Shown: piece after piece, positions 34,307-42,864 of the stretch
Layout: each line of letters begins with the position of its first letter
How positions within the stretch are numbered: the first letter of the stretch is position 1
Source of the DNA: Terrabacter sp. Root85
GTDB lineage: Bacteria > Actinomycetota > Actinomycetes > Actinomycetales > Dermatophilaceae
Direction of reading: 5' to 3'
DNA: 64,000 bases
NCBI RefSeq assembly: GCF_001429185.1
Contig: NZ_LMIW01000013.1
Location: forward strand, 62,937-126,936
Position numbers and translations under genes: made by a program
The notes under the pieces: generated by a model
Told to the model about the DNA's origin: nothing
Seen by the model: only the letters and a program-made list of their open reading frames with translations
Databases searched by the model: none

Positions 34307-35545
34307 ATGTCCACACAGGAAGCGGTGCGCCACGTCGAGGGCGAGGTCCGTGAGCTGATCCGTCGCTCGGGTCTCGATCCCGCACATGACTCCAAGGCCG
34401 TACGCCGTCTCGTCCAGGACGCCGTGCAGGACTACGACGAGCGCTCCCTGCACGGGGGTCTGCCGACGCTCGGAGACCAGCGACTCGCCGTTCACTCGAT
34501 CCTCGCCGTCGTCGCCGGCTACGGTTCGCTCCAGCAGTACTTCGACGACGCCGCCGTCGAGGAGATCTGGATCAACGAGCCCTCGCGCGTCTTCGTGGCC
34601 CGCGGCGGGATCGCCGAGCTGACCCCCACGATCCTGACGGCCGACGACGTGCGCGACCTCGTCGAGAGGATGCTCAAGAGCAGCGGCCGGCGCGTCGACC
34701 TCAGCAGTCCCTTCGTCGACGCGACGCTCGCCGACGGCTCGCGGCTCCACGTCGTCATCCCCGACATCAGCAGGGCGCACTGGCAGGTCAACATCCGCAA
34801 GTTCGTCGTCAAGGCCGACCACCTCGACGACCTCGTCCGGCTCGGCACGATGCCCCGACAGGCGGCGACGTTCCTCGAGGCCGCCGTCGCGAGCGGTCTC
34901 AACGTGCTCGTGGCCGGCGGCACCCAGGCGGGCAAGACGACGCTGCTCAACTGCCTCGCCGCCGCGATCCCGCCCCGCGAGCGCATCGTGACCTGCGAGG
35001 AGGTCTTCGAGCTGAAGATCCCGCAGCGCGACGTGGCCGCCATGCAGTGCCGCCAACCCAGCCTCGAGGGCACGGGCGAGGTCCCGCTGCGCCGCCTCGT
35101 CAAGGAGGCGCTGCGGATGCGGCCGTCGCGCATCATCGTCGGCGAGGTGCGGCAGGAGGAGAGCCTCGACCTGCTCATCGCCCTGAACAGCGGCGTACCG
35201 GGCATGTGCACCGTGCACGCCAACAGCGCCCGCGAGGCCGTCACGAAGATGTGCACGCTGCCTCTGCTCGCCGGGGAGAACGTCTCGAGCCGCTTCGTCG
35301 TTCCGACGGTGGCGGCGGCGGTCGACGTCGTCGTCCACGTCGCCCTCGAGCGCGACGGCGTCCGACGGGTCCGAGAGATCGTTGCCGTTCCCGGACGGGC
35401 CGAGGGGGACGTCATCGAGATCGCCGACCTCTTCGTCACGCGCGAGGGTGCCCTGCGACGGGCCGACGGGTTCCCGCCGCACCGGGAGGCCTTCGAGCGG
35501 GCGGGTTACGACGTGGCGGCCCTTCTCGGTCAGGCGGACTCGTGA
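34307..35545 (+). CDS. tadA: Tad/Flp pilus secretion ATPase (TadA/CpaF)
   Basis: A 412-residue secretion ATPase. Walker A is GGTQAGKTT (204-212), followed by the Asp box TCEEVFELKIPQ and the Walker B/His region SRIIVGEVRQEESLDLL and GMCTVHANSAREAV. It powers assembly of Flp-type pili. ATG follows CAGGGGAA. A GTGA overlap couples it to tadB. An EccC-like gene is divergent. No TadZ/CpaE-like gene is upstream within the window, where one is common. Confidence 0.92.
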   Translation: MSTQEAVRHVEGEVRELIRRSGLDPAHDSKAVRRLVQDAVQDYDERSLHGGLPTLGDQRLAVHSILAVVAGYGSLQQYFDDAAVEEIWINEPSRVFVARGGIAELTPTILTADDVRDLVERMLKSSGRRVDLSSPFVDATLADGSRLHVVIPDISRAHWQVNIRKFVVKADHLDDLVRLGTMPRQAATFLEAAVASGLNVLVAGGTQAGKTTLLNCLAAAIPPRERIVTCEEVFELKIPQRDVAAMQCRQPSLEGTGEVPLRRLVKEALRMRPSRIIVGEVRQEESLDLLIALNSGVPGMCTVHANSAREAVTKMCTLPLLAGENVSSRFVVPTVAAAVDVVVHVALERDGVRRVREIVAVPGRAEGDVIEIADLFVTREGALRRADGFPPHREAFERAGYDVAALLGQADS

Positions 35546-36411
35546 TCTCGCCGCTGGCGATCGGCCTGTTGCTCGGCGTCGGCGTCTTCTTCGTCTACTG
35601 GTCGTCCTGGCCCCAGGAGCCCGCCCGCGAGAAGGTCGACAGGGGCGGCTTCATGGTCGAGCTGCGTGACCACCTCACCCAGGCCGGGTACTCGTCGGTC
35701 ACGCCCGGCAACGTCGTCGCCGGGTCGGTGGTGCTCTTCGTCGTGGCCTTCGTCCTGGTCCTCGCCCTGACGCGCGTCGTCCCGATCTCGTTGTGCTTCA
35801 GCCTCATGGCCGGCGCGATCCCGCTCTCGCTCGTGCGAATGCGAGCGCGCAAGCGCCGCAACAAGCTTCGCGACCTGTGGCCCGACGTCGTCGACAACAT
35901 CACGTCGGGCGTGCGGGCGGGCCTGGCGCTCCCCGAGGCACTGTCGCAGCTCGCCGTCCGCGGTCCGGCCGAGCTGCGTCCGGCCTTCGCCGCGTTCGCG
36001 GAGGACTACCGGACGACAGGGCGTTTCCACGACTGTCTCGACCGGCTCAAGGACCGGCTCAGCGACCCGGTCGGAGACCGCATCGTCGAGTCGCTCCGGA
36101 TCGCCCGCGAGGTGGGTGGCAGCGACCTCGGGAAGCTGCTCCGCACCCTGTCGTCGTTCCTGCGCGAGGATGCCCGCACCCGCTCCGAGCTCGAGACCCG
36201 GCAGAGCTGGACGGTCAACGCAGCCCGTCTCGCTGCCGGCGCCCCGTGGGTCGTCCTCGGGCTGCTCGCCCTCAACGGCAGCTCGCTCGCGGCCTACGCG
36301 TCGCCAACGGGCTGGGCCGTCCTCGCGGTCGGGGCTGCGCTGTGCGTCGTGGCCTACCGGGCCATGGTGTGGATCGGGCGACTCCCCGAGGAAGAGCGGG
36401 TCCTCCGGTGA
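35542..36411 (+). CDS. tadB: Tad pilus inner-membrane platform protein TadB
   Basis: A 289-residue T2SF-type protein with N-terminal helices (residues 3-20 and 55-90), a cytoplasmic domain with DNITSGVRAGLALPEALSQL, and two C-terminal helices. It forms half of the Tad platform. GTG start overlaps the tadA stop, and the tadB TGA overlaps the tadC GTG. Confidence 0.9.
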   Translation: MISPLAIGLLLGVGVFFVYWSSWPQEPAREKVDRGGFMVELRDHLTQAGYSSVTPGNVVAGSVVLFVVAFVLVLALTRVVPISLCFSLMAGAIPLSLVRMRARKRRNKLRDLWPDVVDNITSGVRAGLALPEALSQLAVRGPAELRPAFAAFAEDYRTTGRFHDCLDRLKDRLSDPVGDRIVESLRIAREVGGSDLGKLLRTLSSFLREDARTRSELETRQSWTVNAARLAAGAPWVVLGLLALNGSSLAAYASPTGWAVLAVGAALCVVAYRAMVWIGRLPEEERVLR

Positions 36412-37205
36412 ACGGGCTGGCGGGTCGACTCGGAGAGCTCGTCGCCGACGGGTGGTCGTGGGTCGGCGCGAGCGCGGGCGTGTGCCTCGTCGCGGGCGTC
36501 GCTCTCGTCGTCGCCGGACTGCCGGCGAGCCGCCGCCCGACCCTCGACGACCGCCTGGAGCCCTACCTGCGCGACACGCCCCGCCCGTCGAGTTTGCTCG
36601 CCCGGCCGGCCCCGTCGCGTGGTCCGTTCGGCTTGGGTGAGCTGCTCGCGCCCTACGTGGCCAGGTTGGGGTCCGGGGTGGGCGCGCTCGTCGGCGGCGC
36701 CCCGTCCGTGGCGCGTCGACAGCTCCGCGCGGGGCAGCCCGCGGACGTCGAACGGTTTCGCGCCGAGCAGGTCATGGCCGGGGCAGTCGGGGGACTGGGT
36801 GGTCTCGCCTTCACTGCCGTCGTCGCCGTCGCGCAGCGACGCTTTCCGGTGCCGGTCCTCGTGTCGATGGTGATCGTCGGGGTGCTCGGCGGGATCGCCG
36901 GCCGCGACTACCTCCTCAGCCGTGCCGCGAGCCGGCGCGAGGCCCGCATGCTCACCGAGTTCCCCACCGTCGCAGAGCTGCTCGCCCTTGCCGTCAGCGC
37001 GGGAGAGGGTGCCGTCGGCGCGCTCGAACGCGTCTGCCGCCTGTCCCGCGGAGAGCTCTCCGACGAGCTGCGTCGGTGCCTGGCCGACGCTCGGGCGGGG
37101 GCCAACCTGCCCACGGCACTCCAGGGTCTCGCCGACCGCACCGGGTTGATGAGCCTGACCCGTTTCGTCGACGGCATCGTCGTCGCCGTCGAGCGCGTGC
37201 AATGA
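36408..37205 (+). pseudogene. tadC: TadC 5-prime part, interrupted by the integrative element
   Basis: The first 260 codons of TadC (T2SF-type platform protein), running normally to VVAVER at about 37187-37196, then R-V-Q and a TGA from element DNA. The remaining 65 residues (starting VERGTPLADVL) lie at 47365-47562 in the matching frame after the common GTCGAGCG core. The truncated product lacks the last membrane helices (VPIVFLTLPVTVLFALYPG). Unless the element leaves, TadC should be defective and the pilus not assembled. Confidence 0.9.
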
Positions 37206-37210
37206 GCACC
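37168..37210. other. attL (bacterial left half plus phage-type right half)
   Basis: The tadC side ends ...GTCGTCGCC-GT; after GT the element side runs CGAGCGCGTGCAATGAGCACC. The 8-bp GTCGAGCG at 37188-37195 is repeated in attR. Confidence 0.85.
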
Positions 37211-37215
37211 TCGTC

Positions 37216-37962
37216 TTAGCCAGCGCGTGGCTCTCCCAGAATCATTTCGCTGCGCGCTTGCATCCCGGGGTGAATCGCACGCGACAGTGTCAGCCCTCGA
37301 ATCGCAGTGCCCACGCGCTCGGCCGCCGCGATGAAGGAGAGCGCAGCGGATAGCGATACGTCCGCGCCACCGTGAGTCACGTCGTTGCGGAGCCCGACGA
37401 GGTTCCTGACGACTGGGTTGAACTCGTCAGTCAAACCCTTGTGGCTCAATGCCTCGACGCTCGCGAGGGCCGAACGCCGCTCGCGTGGCGGCACTCCCGC
37501 CTGGGCGGCTCCATCCGAGGCGATCTGTTCGAGGTAACGAAAGGCTGTCAGGACGGCGGCGTTGGGATCGACAATGGCGACCTTCCGTGCCAGTTCGAAT
37601 TCTCGCTCGTTGTTCGTCATCCAACGGATGGCGCGCTCTACCACGGGATTCCCAAGGTCCTCAGCCCTCAGTGAGGGCTCCTTGGCGCCGTTCACCTCTG
37701 CCCCTGCCTCGCTGGCGGAAGGCTCCCCGTCCGACCCGGAGATGGGCTGCAAGGTCTGATCCTCGGCTGCGGCGTCAGCGCTGGCCTCCACCTCGCGAGC
37801 GGCCTTGTCGAAGAAGGTGCCTCCGCCGATGGGCGTGTTCACGTCCTTCAACTGGCCGATCTTCTCTGACACCTGTCTGCGGAAGGCGATGAGCGCTCCG
37901 ACCGCGACTAAGGGCCACGCCAGGGCTTGCAGATATTGCAGCACGAGTTCGGCAACGTCCAT
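37216..37962 (-). CDS. Membrane protein with HEPN-like Rx4H motif
   Basis: A 248-residue protein, not assigned to a named family. An N-terminal membrane helix spans about residues 10-28, a low-complexity acidic region about 60-95, and a helical C-terminal domain follows. The segment LVGLRNDVTHGG contains R-x4-H, the catalytic pattern of HEPN RNases, in a helix pair typical of HEPN/Abi and DUF4145-like folds. Next to the divergent DUF4145 gene. Base composition is lower in G+C than the flanks. Suggested role: membrane-anchored effector of an antiphage or abortive system; this is inference. Confidence 0.6.
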   Translation of the reverse strand: MDVAELVLQYLQALAWPLVAVGALIAFRRQVSEKIGQLKDVNTPIGGGTFFDKAAREVEASADAAAEDQTLQPISGSDGEPSASEAGAEVNGAKEPSLRAEDLGNPVVERAIRWMTNNEREFELARKVAIVDPNAAVLTAFRYLEQIASDGAAQAGVPPRERRSALASVEALSHKGLTDEFNPVVRNLVGLRNDVTHGGADVSLSAALSFIAAAERVGTAIRGLTLSRAIHPGMQARSEMILGEPRAG

Positions 37963-37997
37963 GGCATGAAGGCTATGCGAGGCTAGGCTCCCGCGGC

Positions 37998-38639
37998 ATG
38001 AGTGAAGCAGGGAACTATGTTGCTCCGAGTAGGGGTCTCGAAGCCTTCAATTGCCCGAACTGTGGCGCGTACGCGCATCAGCGCTGGGCAAATCTTGGGC
38101 ACGACAGCGTGGCAGGCTTCCAATCCTTCGAGCAGTGGAGCACGGCACGATGCATGGCTTGCAGCAGGAGGTCGGTGTGGTCGGCCTTAAGGCTGGTCGA
38201 TCCTCCGGCGCGGATCGGGCCCAGACCCCACAGCGACATGCCCGACGAGGTCGTCAACCTATACAACGAGGCGCGCGAGGTGGCGGGGCTCTCACCGCGC
38301 AGCGCCGCGGCGCTGCTTCGCCTTGCGCTGGAAACGCTGGTGAACAGTCTTGTCGAGTCGAGTCAGAGCCTCCATCAGAAGATCGGCGTGCTTGTCTCCC
38401 GAGGCTTGGAGACGCAGGTGCAGCAGGCGATGGACATCGTGCGCGTGGGCGGCAACAACGGGGTTCATCCGGGGCAGATCGAACTCGCCGAGGGCGGGGA
38501 ACTGCTAGAGGCGATGTTCGAGCTCTTGAATCTGATCGTCGAACAGGTGATTGCCCGACCGAAGCGGCTCGCCTCCCTATATGAGGCGCTCCCTGCGGGC
38601 GCGCGGGAGGCCATCAGCCGACGCGACGGCGCAGGGTGA
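37998..38639 (+). CDS. DUF4145 domain protein with N-terminal zinc ribbon
   Basis: A 213-residue protein. Zinc-ribbon cysteines CPNC (about 19-22) and CMAC (about 52-55) precede the DUF4145 helices: MPDEVVNLYNEAREVAGL, SPRSAAALLRLALETLVN and VRVGGNNGVHPG. DUF4145 proteins are found in defence and toxin-like loci and relate to HEPN-type folds. Start ATG is 36 bases from the divergent membrane protein. Probably acts with that protein. Confidence 0.75.
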   Translation: MSEAGNYVAPSRGLEAFNCPNCGAYAHQRWANLGHDSVAGFQSFEQWSTARCMACSRRSVWSALRLVDPPARIGPRPHSDMPDEVVNLYNEAREVAGLSPRSAAALLRLALETLVNSLVESSQSLHQKIGVLVSRGLETQVQQAMDIVRVGGNNGVHPGQIELAEGGELLEAMFELLNLIVEQVIARPKRLASLYEALPAGAREAISRRDGAG

Positions 38640-38663
38640 GAACGACGGGTGGGAGGGAAGTAG

Positions 38664-39053
38664 ATGCGACACGAAGTCCCGTTGACGCGGATCACTTGGG
38701 AGGTGTTGAGCAGCTTCGCCGAGGCGACGCGGGGAGACCCGCGAACCGACTCGCTCACTCGGTCAGCACTGCGTCAGGTCGAGGCCGGGGAGAAGGTCCA
38801 CGTCCCGGCCGACAACGACTTCGCGGTCTTCGTGAAACTCGACACGGGCGAGGCGCTCACCCTGAAGGCCGTCGCCTCCACCTTGCTTACCGACTGGATG
38901 GCGACGTTGCCCGAAGACCGCGCGCTGTGGACCGAGCAGGATCGCGTGAGCGCGCAGTGCCTGGAGATGGACATGGCCGAGATGGTCGTGCACGCGACCG
39001 GCGTCCAGGCAGAGCCGAAGACGAAGCGAGGATGGTTCCGCAGGCGGACCTAG
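38664..39053 (+). CDS. Hypothetical protein
   Basis: A 129-residue soluble acidic protein of no family that I recognise. GGGAGGGAAG just before the ATG is a good ribosome site. It follows the DUF4145 gene by 24 bases and ends before a perfect terminator, so it may be the third member of the DUF4145 unit. Confidence 0.6.
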   Translation: MRHEVPLTRITWEVLSSFAEATRGDPRTDSLTRSALRQVEAGEKVHVPADNDFAVFVKLDTGEALTLKAVASTLLTDWMATLPEDRALWTEQDRVSAQCLEMDMAEMVVHATGVQAEPKTKRGWFRRRT

Positions 39054-39065
39054 GCAGAATGGCGA

Positions 39066-39095
39066 AAGGCCCCCACCTCGCGAGGTGGGGGCCTT
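39066..39095. terminator. Perfect 30-bp palindrome terminator
   Basis: AAGGCCCCCACCTCG at 39066-39080 is followed directly by its exact complement. It ends the plus-strand unit and faces the minus-strand genes of the element; usable in both directions. Confidence 0.85.
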
Positions 39096-39099
39096 CGTG

Positions 39100-39354
39100 T
39101 CAGCCGTCGCGGCCTCGGAGTCGTTCTGCCATCTCGATCAGTGGGGCCTCGGCTTCCGTGACTGCGGTCAGCAAGTCCGCCTCCGTGGAGAAGAACCCGC
39201 CGCCGCCACCCCCGAATCGGATGTGCCCGACTGCCCAGCCGTCCTCATCCGGGACGAAGGTGATTCCGATGCCGTGGGCGTGCCCGATGGTGAGGAGGCG
39301 ACCGACGACCTCCAGTGCCTCAGGTTCGATGACTTGTGCTGTCGTGTTCGTCAT
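39100..39354 (-). CDS. Small hypothetical protein
   Basis: An 84-residue protein with an unusual six-glycine run between two halves (HIRFGGGGGGFFSTEAD). No family recognised. Last gene of the minus-strand phage-type set. Confidence 0.5.
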   Translation of the reverse strand: MTNTTAQVIEPEALEVVGRLLTIGHAHGIGITFVPDEDGWAVGHIRFGGGGGGFFSTEADLLTAVTEAEAPLIEMAERLRGRDG

Positions 39355-39380
39355 GTGTGCGATCTTCGCAGCCGCCCCCG

Positions 39381-39662
39381 TCAGGGGCGGGGGCGCGTCG
39401 CCGATGTCGTCGCCGGAACGCCGAGACGCGCCGCCAGTGCAGGCCCGACGTACGGCGAGCGCGGGCGCGTCCGGCGCTCCTCGTCAGCGAGGACGCGCGC
39501 GCGGAGGGCAGCCGCGGCGGCGGCGTGCTCGGCGCCCCTCCCGGAGGAGGCGTAGAACGAGCGCCACGCCTTCCCCGGCGGCGCCGGACGAGGCGGCTCC
39601 GCGCGCCACACGGCGAATGGATCGGACGGTTGCGAGTAGCGGTCAGGGTTCCACGTGTAGAT
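39381..39662 (-). CDS. Small hypothetical protein, apparently ATC start
   Basis: The reading frame carries a plausible 93-residue protein (YTWNPDRYSQPSDPFAVWR at its start). A perfect AGGAGG at 39669-39674 is six bases upstream of ATC at 39660-39662, with no ATG, GTG or TTG at that spacing. An ATG upstream (39761) extends through an overlapped gene and is less likely. Function unknown; basic, with an Ala-rich helix. Confidence 0.45.
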   Translation of the reverse strand: MYTWNPDRYSQPSDPFAVWRAEPPRPAPPGKAWRSFYASSGRGAEHAAAAAALRARVLADEERRTRPRSPYVGPALAARLGVPATTSATRPRP

Positions 39663-39700
39663 GACGAGCCTCCTCGGACAGGGGCGGACAGGCGGACAGG

Positions 39701-39880
39701 TCAGGCGAGGCGGGTGTCGCGTGGCAGCGACACGAGGACAGACCACGAGACATCGCCACAAGGGAGCGACGGGCCAGCGCCGAGAGCGACAGCAGTTGAG
39801 ACAGGCGCCGTGTCGAGCCCGACGAGGTGCGTGACGAGGAGCGTGTCCGGGGCGACAGGCTCGGCGTCAGTCGTCGTCAT
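39701..39880 (-). CDS. Small hypothetical protein (59 residues)
   Basis: Starts MTTTDAEPVAPDTLLV and ends LPRDTRLA. Its ATG overlaps the end of the upstream gene by 14 bases and its stop is followed closely by the AGGAGG of the next gene. The tight packing supports it as real. Unknown function. Confidence 0.55.
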   Translation of the reverse strand: MTTTDAEPVAPDTLLVTHLVGLDTAPVSTAVALGAGPSLPCGDVSWSVLVSLPRDTRLA

Positions 39881-40175
39881 CCGGCACGGTCACGAGGTCG
39901 TCAGGGTGGACAGCTACGACGGCGCCGAGGTCGTCCAATCTCCGCGGGACGGACAGCGCCCACGAGAACGCGCGCGGCGAGGTGACGACGGGCTCGCCTG
40001 CCTCCAGCGCGGCGAGGCGCTCGTGCGGGAGACAGTGCTCCTCGGCGTCAGGGTCGAGCGGCGGGAGGTCGCAGACACAGAATCCCGCCATCTTGCGGGC
40101 GTTCGCGAGGAGGACGGCGTACGCGCCCGGGACGAGGACGCCGACGCGACGCCGGGATGAGGAGCGGCGTCCCAT
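39867..40175 (-). CDS. Hypothetical protein
   Basis: A 102-residue protein with a basic N-terminus (MGRRSSSRRR) and an acidic end. A loose Cys pair (FCVCDLPPLD) is present. Its ATG overlaps the last base of the terminase-like gene, so it is coupled to it. Not recognised. Confidence 0.6.
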   Translation of the reverse strand: MGRRSSSRRRVGVLVPGAYAVLLANARKMAGFCVCDLPPLDPDAEEHCLPHERLAALEAGEPVVTSPRAFSWALSVPRRLDDLGAVVAVHPDDLVTVPDDDD

Positions 40176-40585
40176 CAGCGCCCCCAACGCGCAGCGGCAG
40201 CCTTGCGCGCCGCGGTCGAGGTCGTCGCCGAGCCGATGCCAGAGCGGCCCGTCGCGAGGTTGACCACGGCGCCCTCCTCGTCGGGCTCGGAGAGGTCGAG
40301 GCGCCGGAGGGTGAGGGCCAGGAGCGCTCGCGTCTGGCGTAGTTCCGGGATCAGCGGGTTGACGATGGTGCCGCCGTGAGAGCCGCGCGCCGTCAGGGGC
40401 GCCGCGGCGAGCGCGGCCTCCAGTCGGTCGATGTGGTCGGCGAGGCGGGCAGCGTCCTCCAGCCATCGGAGGTCTCGCGCGTCAGGCTCCACGCCGAGGG
40501 CGTCGAAGTCCGCGAGGATGCCGCGCCAGAGGCGCTCTCCCGGCGTGCAGAGCGCCTCCGGGAGGTCGTGGTCGTGTTCGGTCAT
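40175..40585 (-). CDS. Phage terminase small-subunit-like protein
   Basis: A 136-residue protein whose pattern resembles the P27-type terminase small subunits: a basic/Leu-rich start (GERLWRGILADFD), a helical DLRWLEDAARLADHIDRLEAAL block, GSHGGTIVNPLIPELRQTRALL, LRRLDLS, and a basic tail. Such proteins bind pac/cos DNA and direct packaging. In the element it is the only packaging-type gene. Start ATG follows AAAGGGG. Assignment is from pattern only. Confidence 0.65.
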   Translation of the reverse strand: MTEHDHDLPEALCTPGERLWRGILADFDALGVEPDARDLRWLEDAARLADHIDRLEAALAAAPLTARGSHGGTIVNPLIPELRQTRALLALTLRRLDLSEPDEEGAVVNLATGRSGIGSATTSTAARKAAAARWGR

Positions 40586-40949
40586 GAGGGCCCCTTTCAG
40601 GGTCAGGACAGGCCCCTCGGGAGGTTCCCGGGGAGCCCCTTCGAGAGTTCGGGGGACTTCGTTCGCTGGACTTGCTGCTATAGGAACCGCGCCCAGAGGA
40701 GGGCGGGGGAGGGGGTGCCTCCCCCACGGGGTTGAGAGCGGTGCGACGAGCGCCGCGAGCAGCACGCGACGTGCGTGTGAGAGTCGAAGCTCTCAGTGCG
40801 GCGAGCGCGTAGCAGGGCAGCGACGACGAGCGCGACGAGCAGCGCCAGAGCCAGCCAGGGCGAGGCCAGGACGCGACGAGGGCCCGGCCCGTCGCCGGTC
40901 AGGCGAGCAGGGTCGAGCCCTCGTCGTCAGCGCGTCATGCGCTCAGTCG
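40586..40949 (-). other. Gene-poor gap with hairpins and a broken membrane ORF
   Basis: It contains hairpins at 40705-40725 (7-bp stem GGGGGAG) and 40779-40796 (6-bp stem). On the minus strand an in-frame ATG at 40938 reads M-T-R then TGA, and the same frame continues open with a clear membrane helix (WLALALLVALVVAALL). No normal start lies after the stop, so it is either a decayed holin-like gene or not translated. Confidence 0.4.
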
Positions 40950-41840
40950 TCAGGCGTTCGCGGCCTTGCGCGTCGAGCGCTTCGCCGGAGCAGGAGCAGG
41001 AGCCTCCTCCTCGGGCGCCTCCAGCATCGGCAGGGAGCCGAACGCGGGCAGCGTGTCGCGGATGTCGTGGGCGTGCAGGGCGTAGACGTACCGTGCCGCC
41101 TCGGTCACCCGTGCCACCTTTCCGCGGACCCGGGCGAGCGTCCGCTCGGCCTCCGCCAGTTCCTCGGCGAGCGCGGCCTCGCCAGCCTCCGCGGTCGCCG
41201 TGACGGCGCCGGACTGGACGAGCGCGCCCGCCGCCATCGACAGGTCGAGGACAGCCTCGCGCAGCGGGCCCGCGAACGTGCGAGCGCGGACACGAGCCGC
41301 CGCCATGCGAGCGCGGATGCCAGCCTCCTCCACGGCGTGCTCGGCGGCGATGCGCTTCACGGTGTCGTCGGACAGGTCGCCGGTCGCGAGCATCTCCTCG
41401 GAGAACCGAGCGTCGAGCGAACGGATGCCCGCGAGGTCGTCCTCCGCCAGCCGGTAGTCCCGGACAGCGGCGAGCCACGAGTCCGAGAGGCGCGTGTGCT
41501 CGGCGGCGAGGAGGCGGAGGTCGGCGTCCTCCGGGACGAGGCCCTCGTCCATGAGGCGTGGGAGGTCCGGGATGGCGCCCGCCGTCGGCTGGTCGAGCGG
41601 GTCGGCGAAGACGCTCGGGACGCCGGAGTGGGCGCCGGGAATGGGCACCGGGCGGTGCTCGTCCCTCAGCGCCTCCATGCGAGCGACGGCGGAAGCGATG
41701 GCGGCGGAGTGGTCGAGCGCCGGAGCGGGCTCGGCAGCGGGCGCCTCGGTGCCGCGAGCGGTCGCCGTCACGAGGCGCGCGTGCTCCACGATGTCCTCGG
41801 TCGAGGCGTTGTCGGGCAGGGTCGGGGTCGAGTGAGACAT
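40950..41840 (-). CDS. Hypothetical helical protein
   Basis: A 296-residue, mostly helical, acidic protein with an Ala/Pro/Lys-rich C-terminal tail (APAPAKRSTRKAANA). Its middle (VKRIAAEHAVEEAGIRARM, RTLARVRGKVARVTEA) looks coiled-coil. Not recognised. GAAGGA lies before the ATG. It may be a scaffold- or head-associated-like phage protein or a regulator; neither is shown. Confidence 0.6.
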   Translation of the reverse strand: MSHSTPTLPDNASTEDIVEHARLVTATARGTEAPAAEPAPALDHSAAIASAVARMEALRDEHRPVPIPGAHSGVPSVFADPLDQPTAGAIPDLPRLMDEGLVPEDADLRLLAAEHTRLSDSWLAAVRDYRLAEDDLAGIRSLDARFSEEMLATGDLSDDTVKRIAAEHAVEEAGIRARMAAARVRARTFAGPLREAVLDLSMAAGALVQSGAVTATAEAGEAALAEELAEAERTLARVRGKVARVTEAARYVYALHAHDIRDTLPAFGSLPMLEAPEEEAPAPAPAKRSTRKAANA

Positions 41841-41867
41841 GAGTGTGTGGTCCTTCGGGGTGAGAGG

Positions 41868-42212
41868 TCAGGCGGAGAGGGCGGAGCGGGCGGACATGCG
41901 GGCCGCGTGGCGAGCGGCGTTGCGCCGGAGGTCCGACGGGGAGCGGCGTTTGCCGTGCGTGTTCTTCGGGCGGACGGGCGCGTTCGTCATCGCCCACGAC
42001 GACGCGGGCAGCCCGAGCAGGGCGCGCGCCTCCATGAGGTCGAAGAGGCTCGCCGCGGCGTTGTGCTCGGCGAGCGACACGGCGAAGATGCGCGACGCGC
42101 GCTCGCCAGCCACGCCGGAGTCCAGAGACGGGGCGATGTCCTCCCGGGCCAGATCGCCGGAGTAGACGAGCGACAGGAGCGGGTTCGCGAGGTCAGCCGT
42201 CAGGGCGCTCAC
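41868..42212 (-). CDS. Hypothetical protein
   Basis: A 114-residue protein with a basic C-terminal tail (RRNAARHAARMSARS). Starts four bases before the end of the upstream gene (ATGA overlap). Unknown family. Confidence 0.6.
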   Translation of the reverse strand: MSALTADLANPLLSLVYSGDLAREDIAPSLDSGVAGERASRIFAVSLAEHNAAASLFDLMEARALLGLPASSWAMTNAPVRPKNTHGKRRSPSDLRRNAARHAARMSARSALSA

Positions 42213-42532
42213 TTCGTGCCCGCCGCCAGTCGAGCGCGGCGAGCAGCCATGCGGGCGGCGAAGGCATCGGCGTCACGAGCGGCAGCGGGCTCCACGGTCA
42301 GCGCCTCCAGTTCGCCGGAGCGCTTCTGCCGGATGAGCGAGCGCAGGATGCCAGCGTGTGACTCCGTGGGGTCGTCGGACAGGTCCAGGCGAATGGACCG
42401 GGGCTCGCCGCCGCGAGGCGTCGCCGTCACGAGGACGGGCCCGCGCGGGATGTCGTCGGGGAGCACGGTCACGGGCGCGGCGTGCGAGGGCGCGTCGCTG
42501 GACGAGCGCCGGGAAAGGATGGTCAGGGACAT
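42209..42532 (-). CDS. Hypothetical protein
   Basis: A 107-residue protein with a beta-rich N-terminus (VLVTATPRGGEPRSIRLDLS) and basic helical end. AAGGAG upstream of the ATG. Coupled with the next gene. Unknown family. Confidence 0.6.
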   Translation of the reverse strand: MSLTILSRRSSSDAPSHAAPVTVLPDDIPRGPVLVTATPRGGEPRSIRLDLSDDPTESHAGILRSLIRQKRSGELEALTVEPAAARDADAFAARMAARRARLAAGTK

Positions 42533-42603
42533 GCGGGAATCTCCTTGTGTAGGAGCGGGATGCGGAAGCCGTCCGCGGCGGTGTGGTCAGGAGGGTGGCG
42601 CGT

Positions 42604-42864
42604 TTACATGCGCGCCGAGCGTCGAGCTGCTTCGTCGGTGCGGCACTCGCGGCAGTAGGTGGCGAAGCCGTCACGGCGCGAGGCGTCGAGGCCGAACGCG
42701 CCCGTCGTCTTCACGGTGCGGCAGCCGGGGCAGCGCTTCGGCGTCCCAGCAAGCCACGCGCGACGCCGAGCGAGGGCAGCGCCCAGCAGGAGGGCGGCGT
42801 CGTCGGAGTCATGCCGAGCAGCCAGCGAAGAGGCCAGCCGCAGAGCCAGAGGCGCGGCGCTCAC
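42604..42864 (-). CDS. Small CxxC zinc-binding protein
   Basis: An 86-residue protein with two CxxC pairs, RCPGC and YCRECR, spaced like the leader of phage HNH/endonuclease VII proteins (CxxC, then phenylalanine-rich turn, then CxxC), but without an HNH core. GTG start overlaps the stop of the 58-residue gene upstream (GTGA). Could be a DNA-binding or decayed nuclease domain. Confidence 0.6.
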   Translation of the reverse strand: MSAAPLALRLASSLAARHDSDDAALLLGAALARRRAWLAGTPKRCPGCRTVKTTGAFGLDASRRDGFATYCRECRTDEAARRSARM

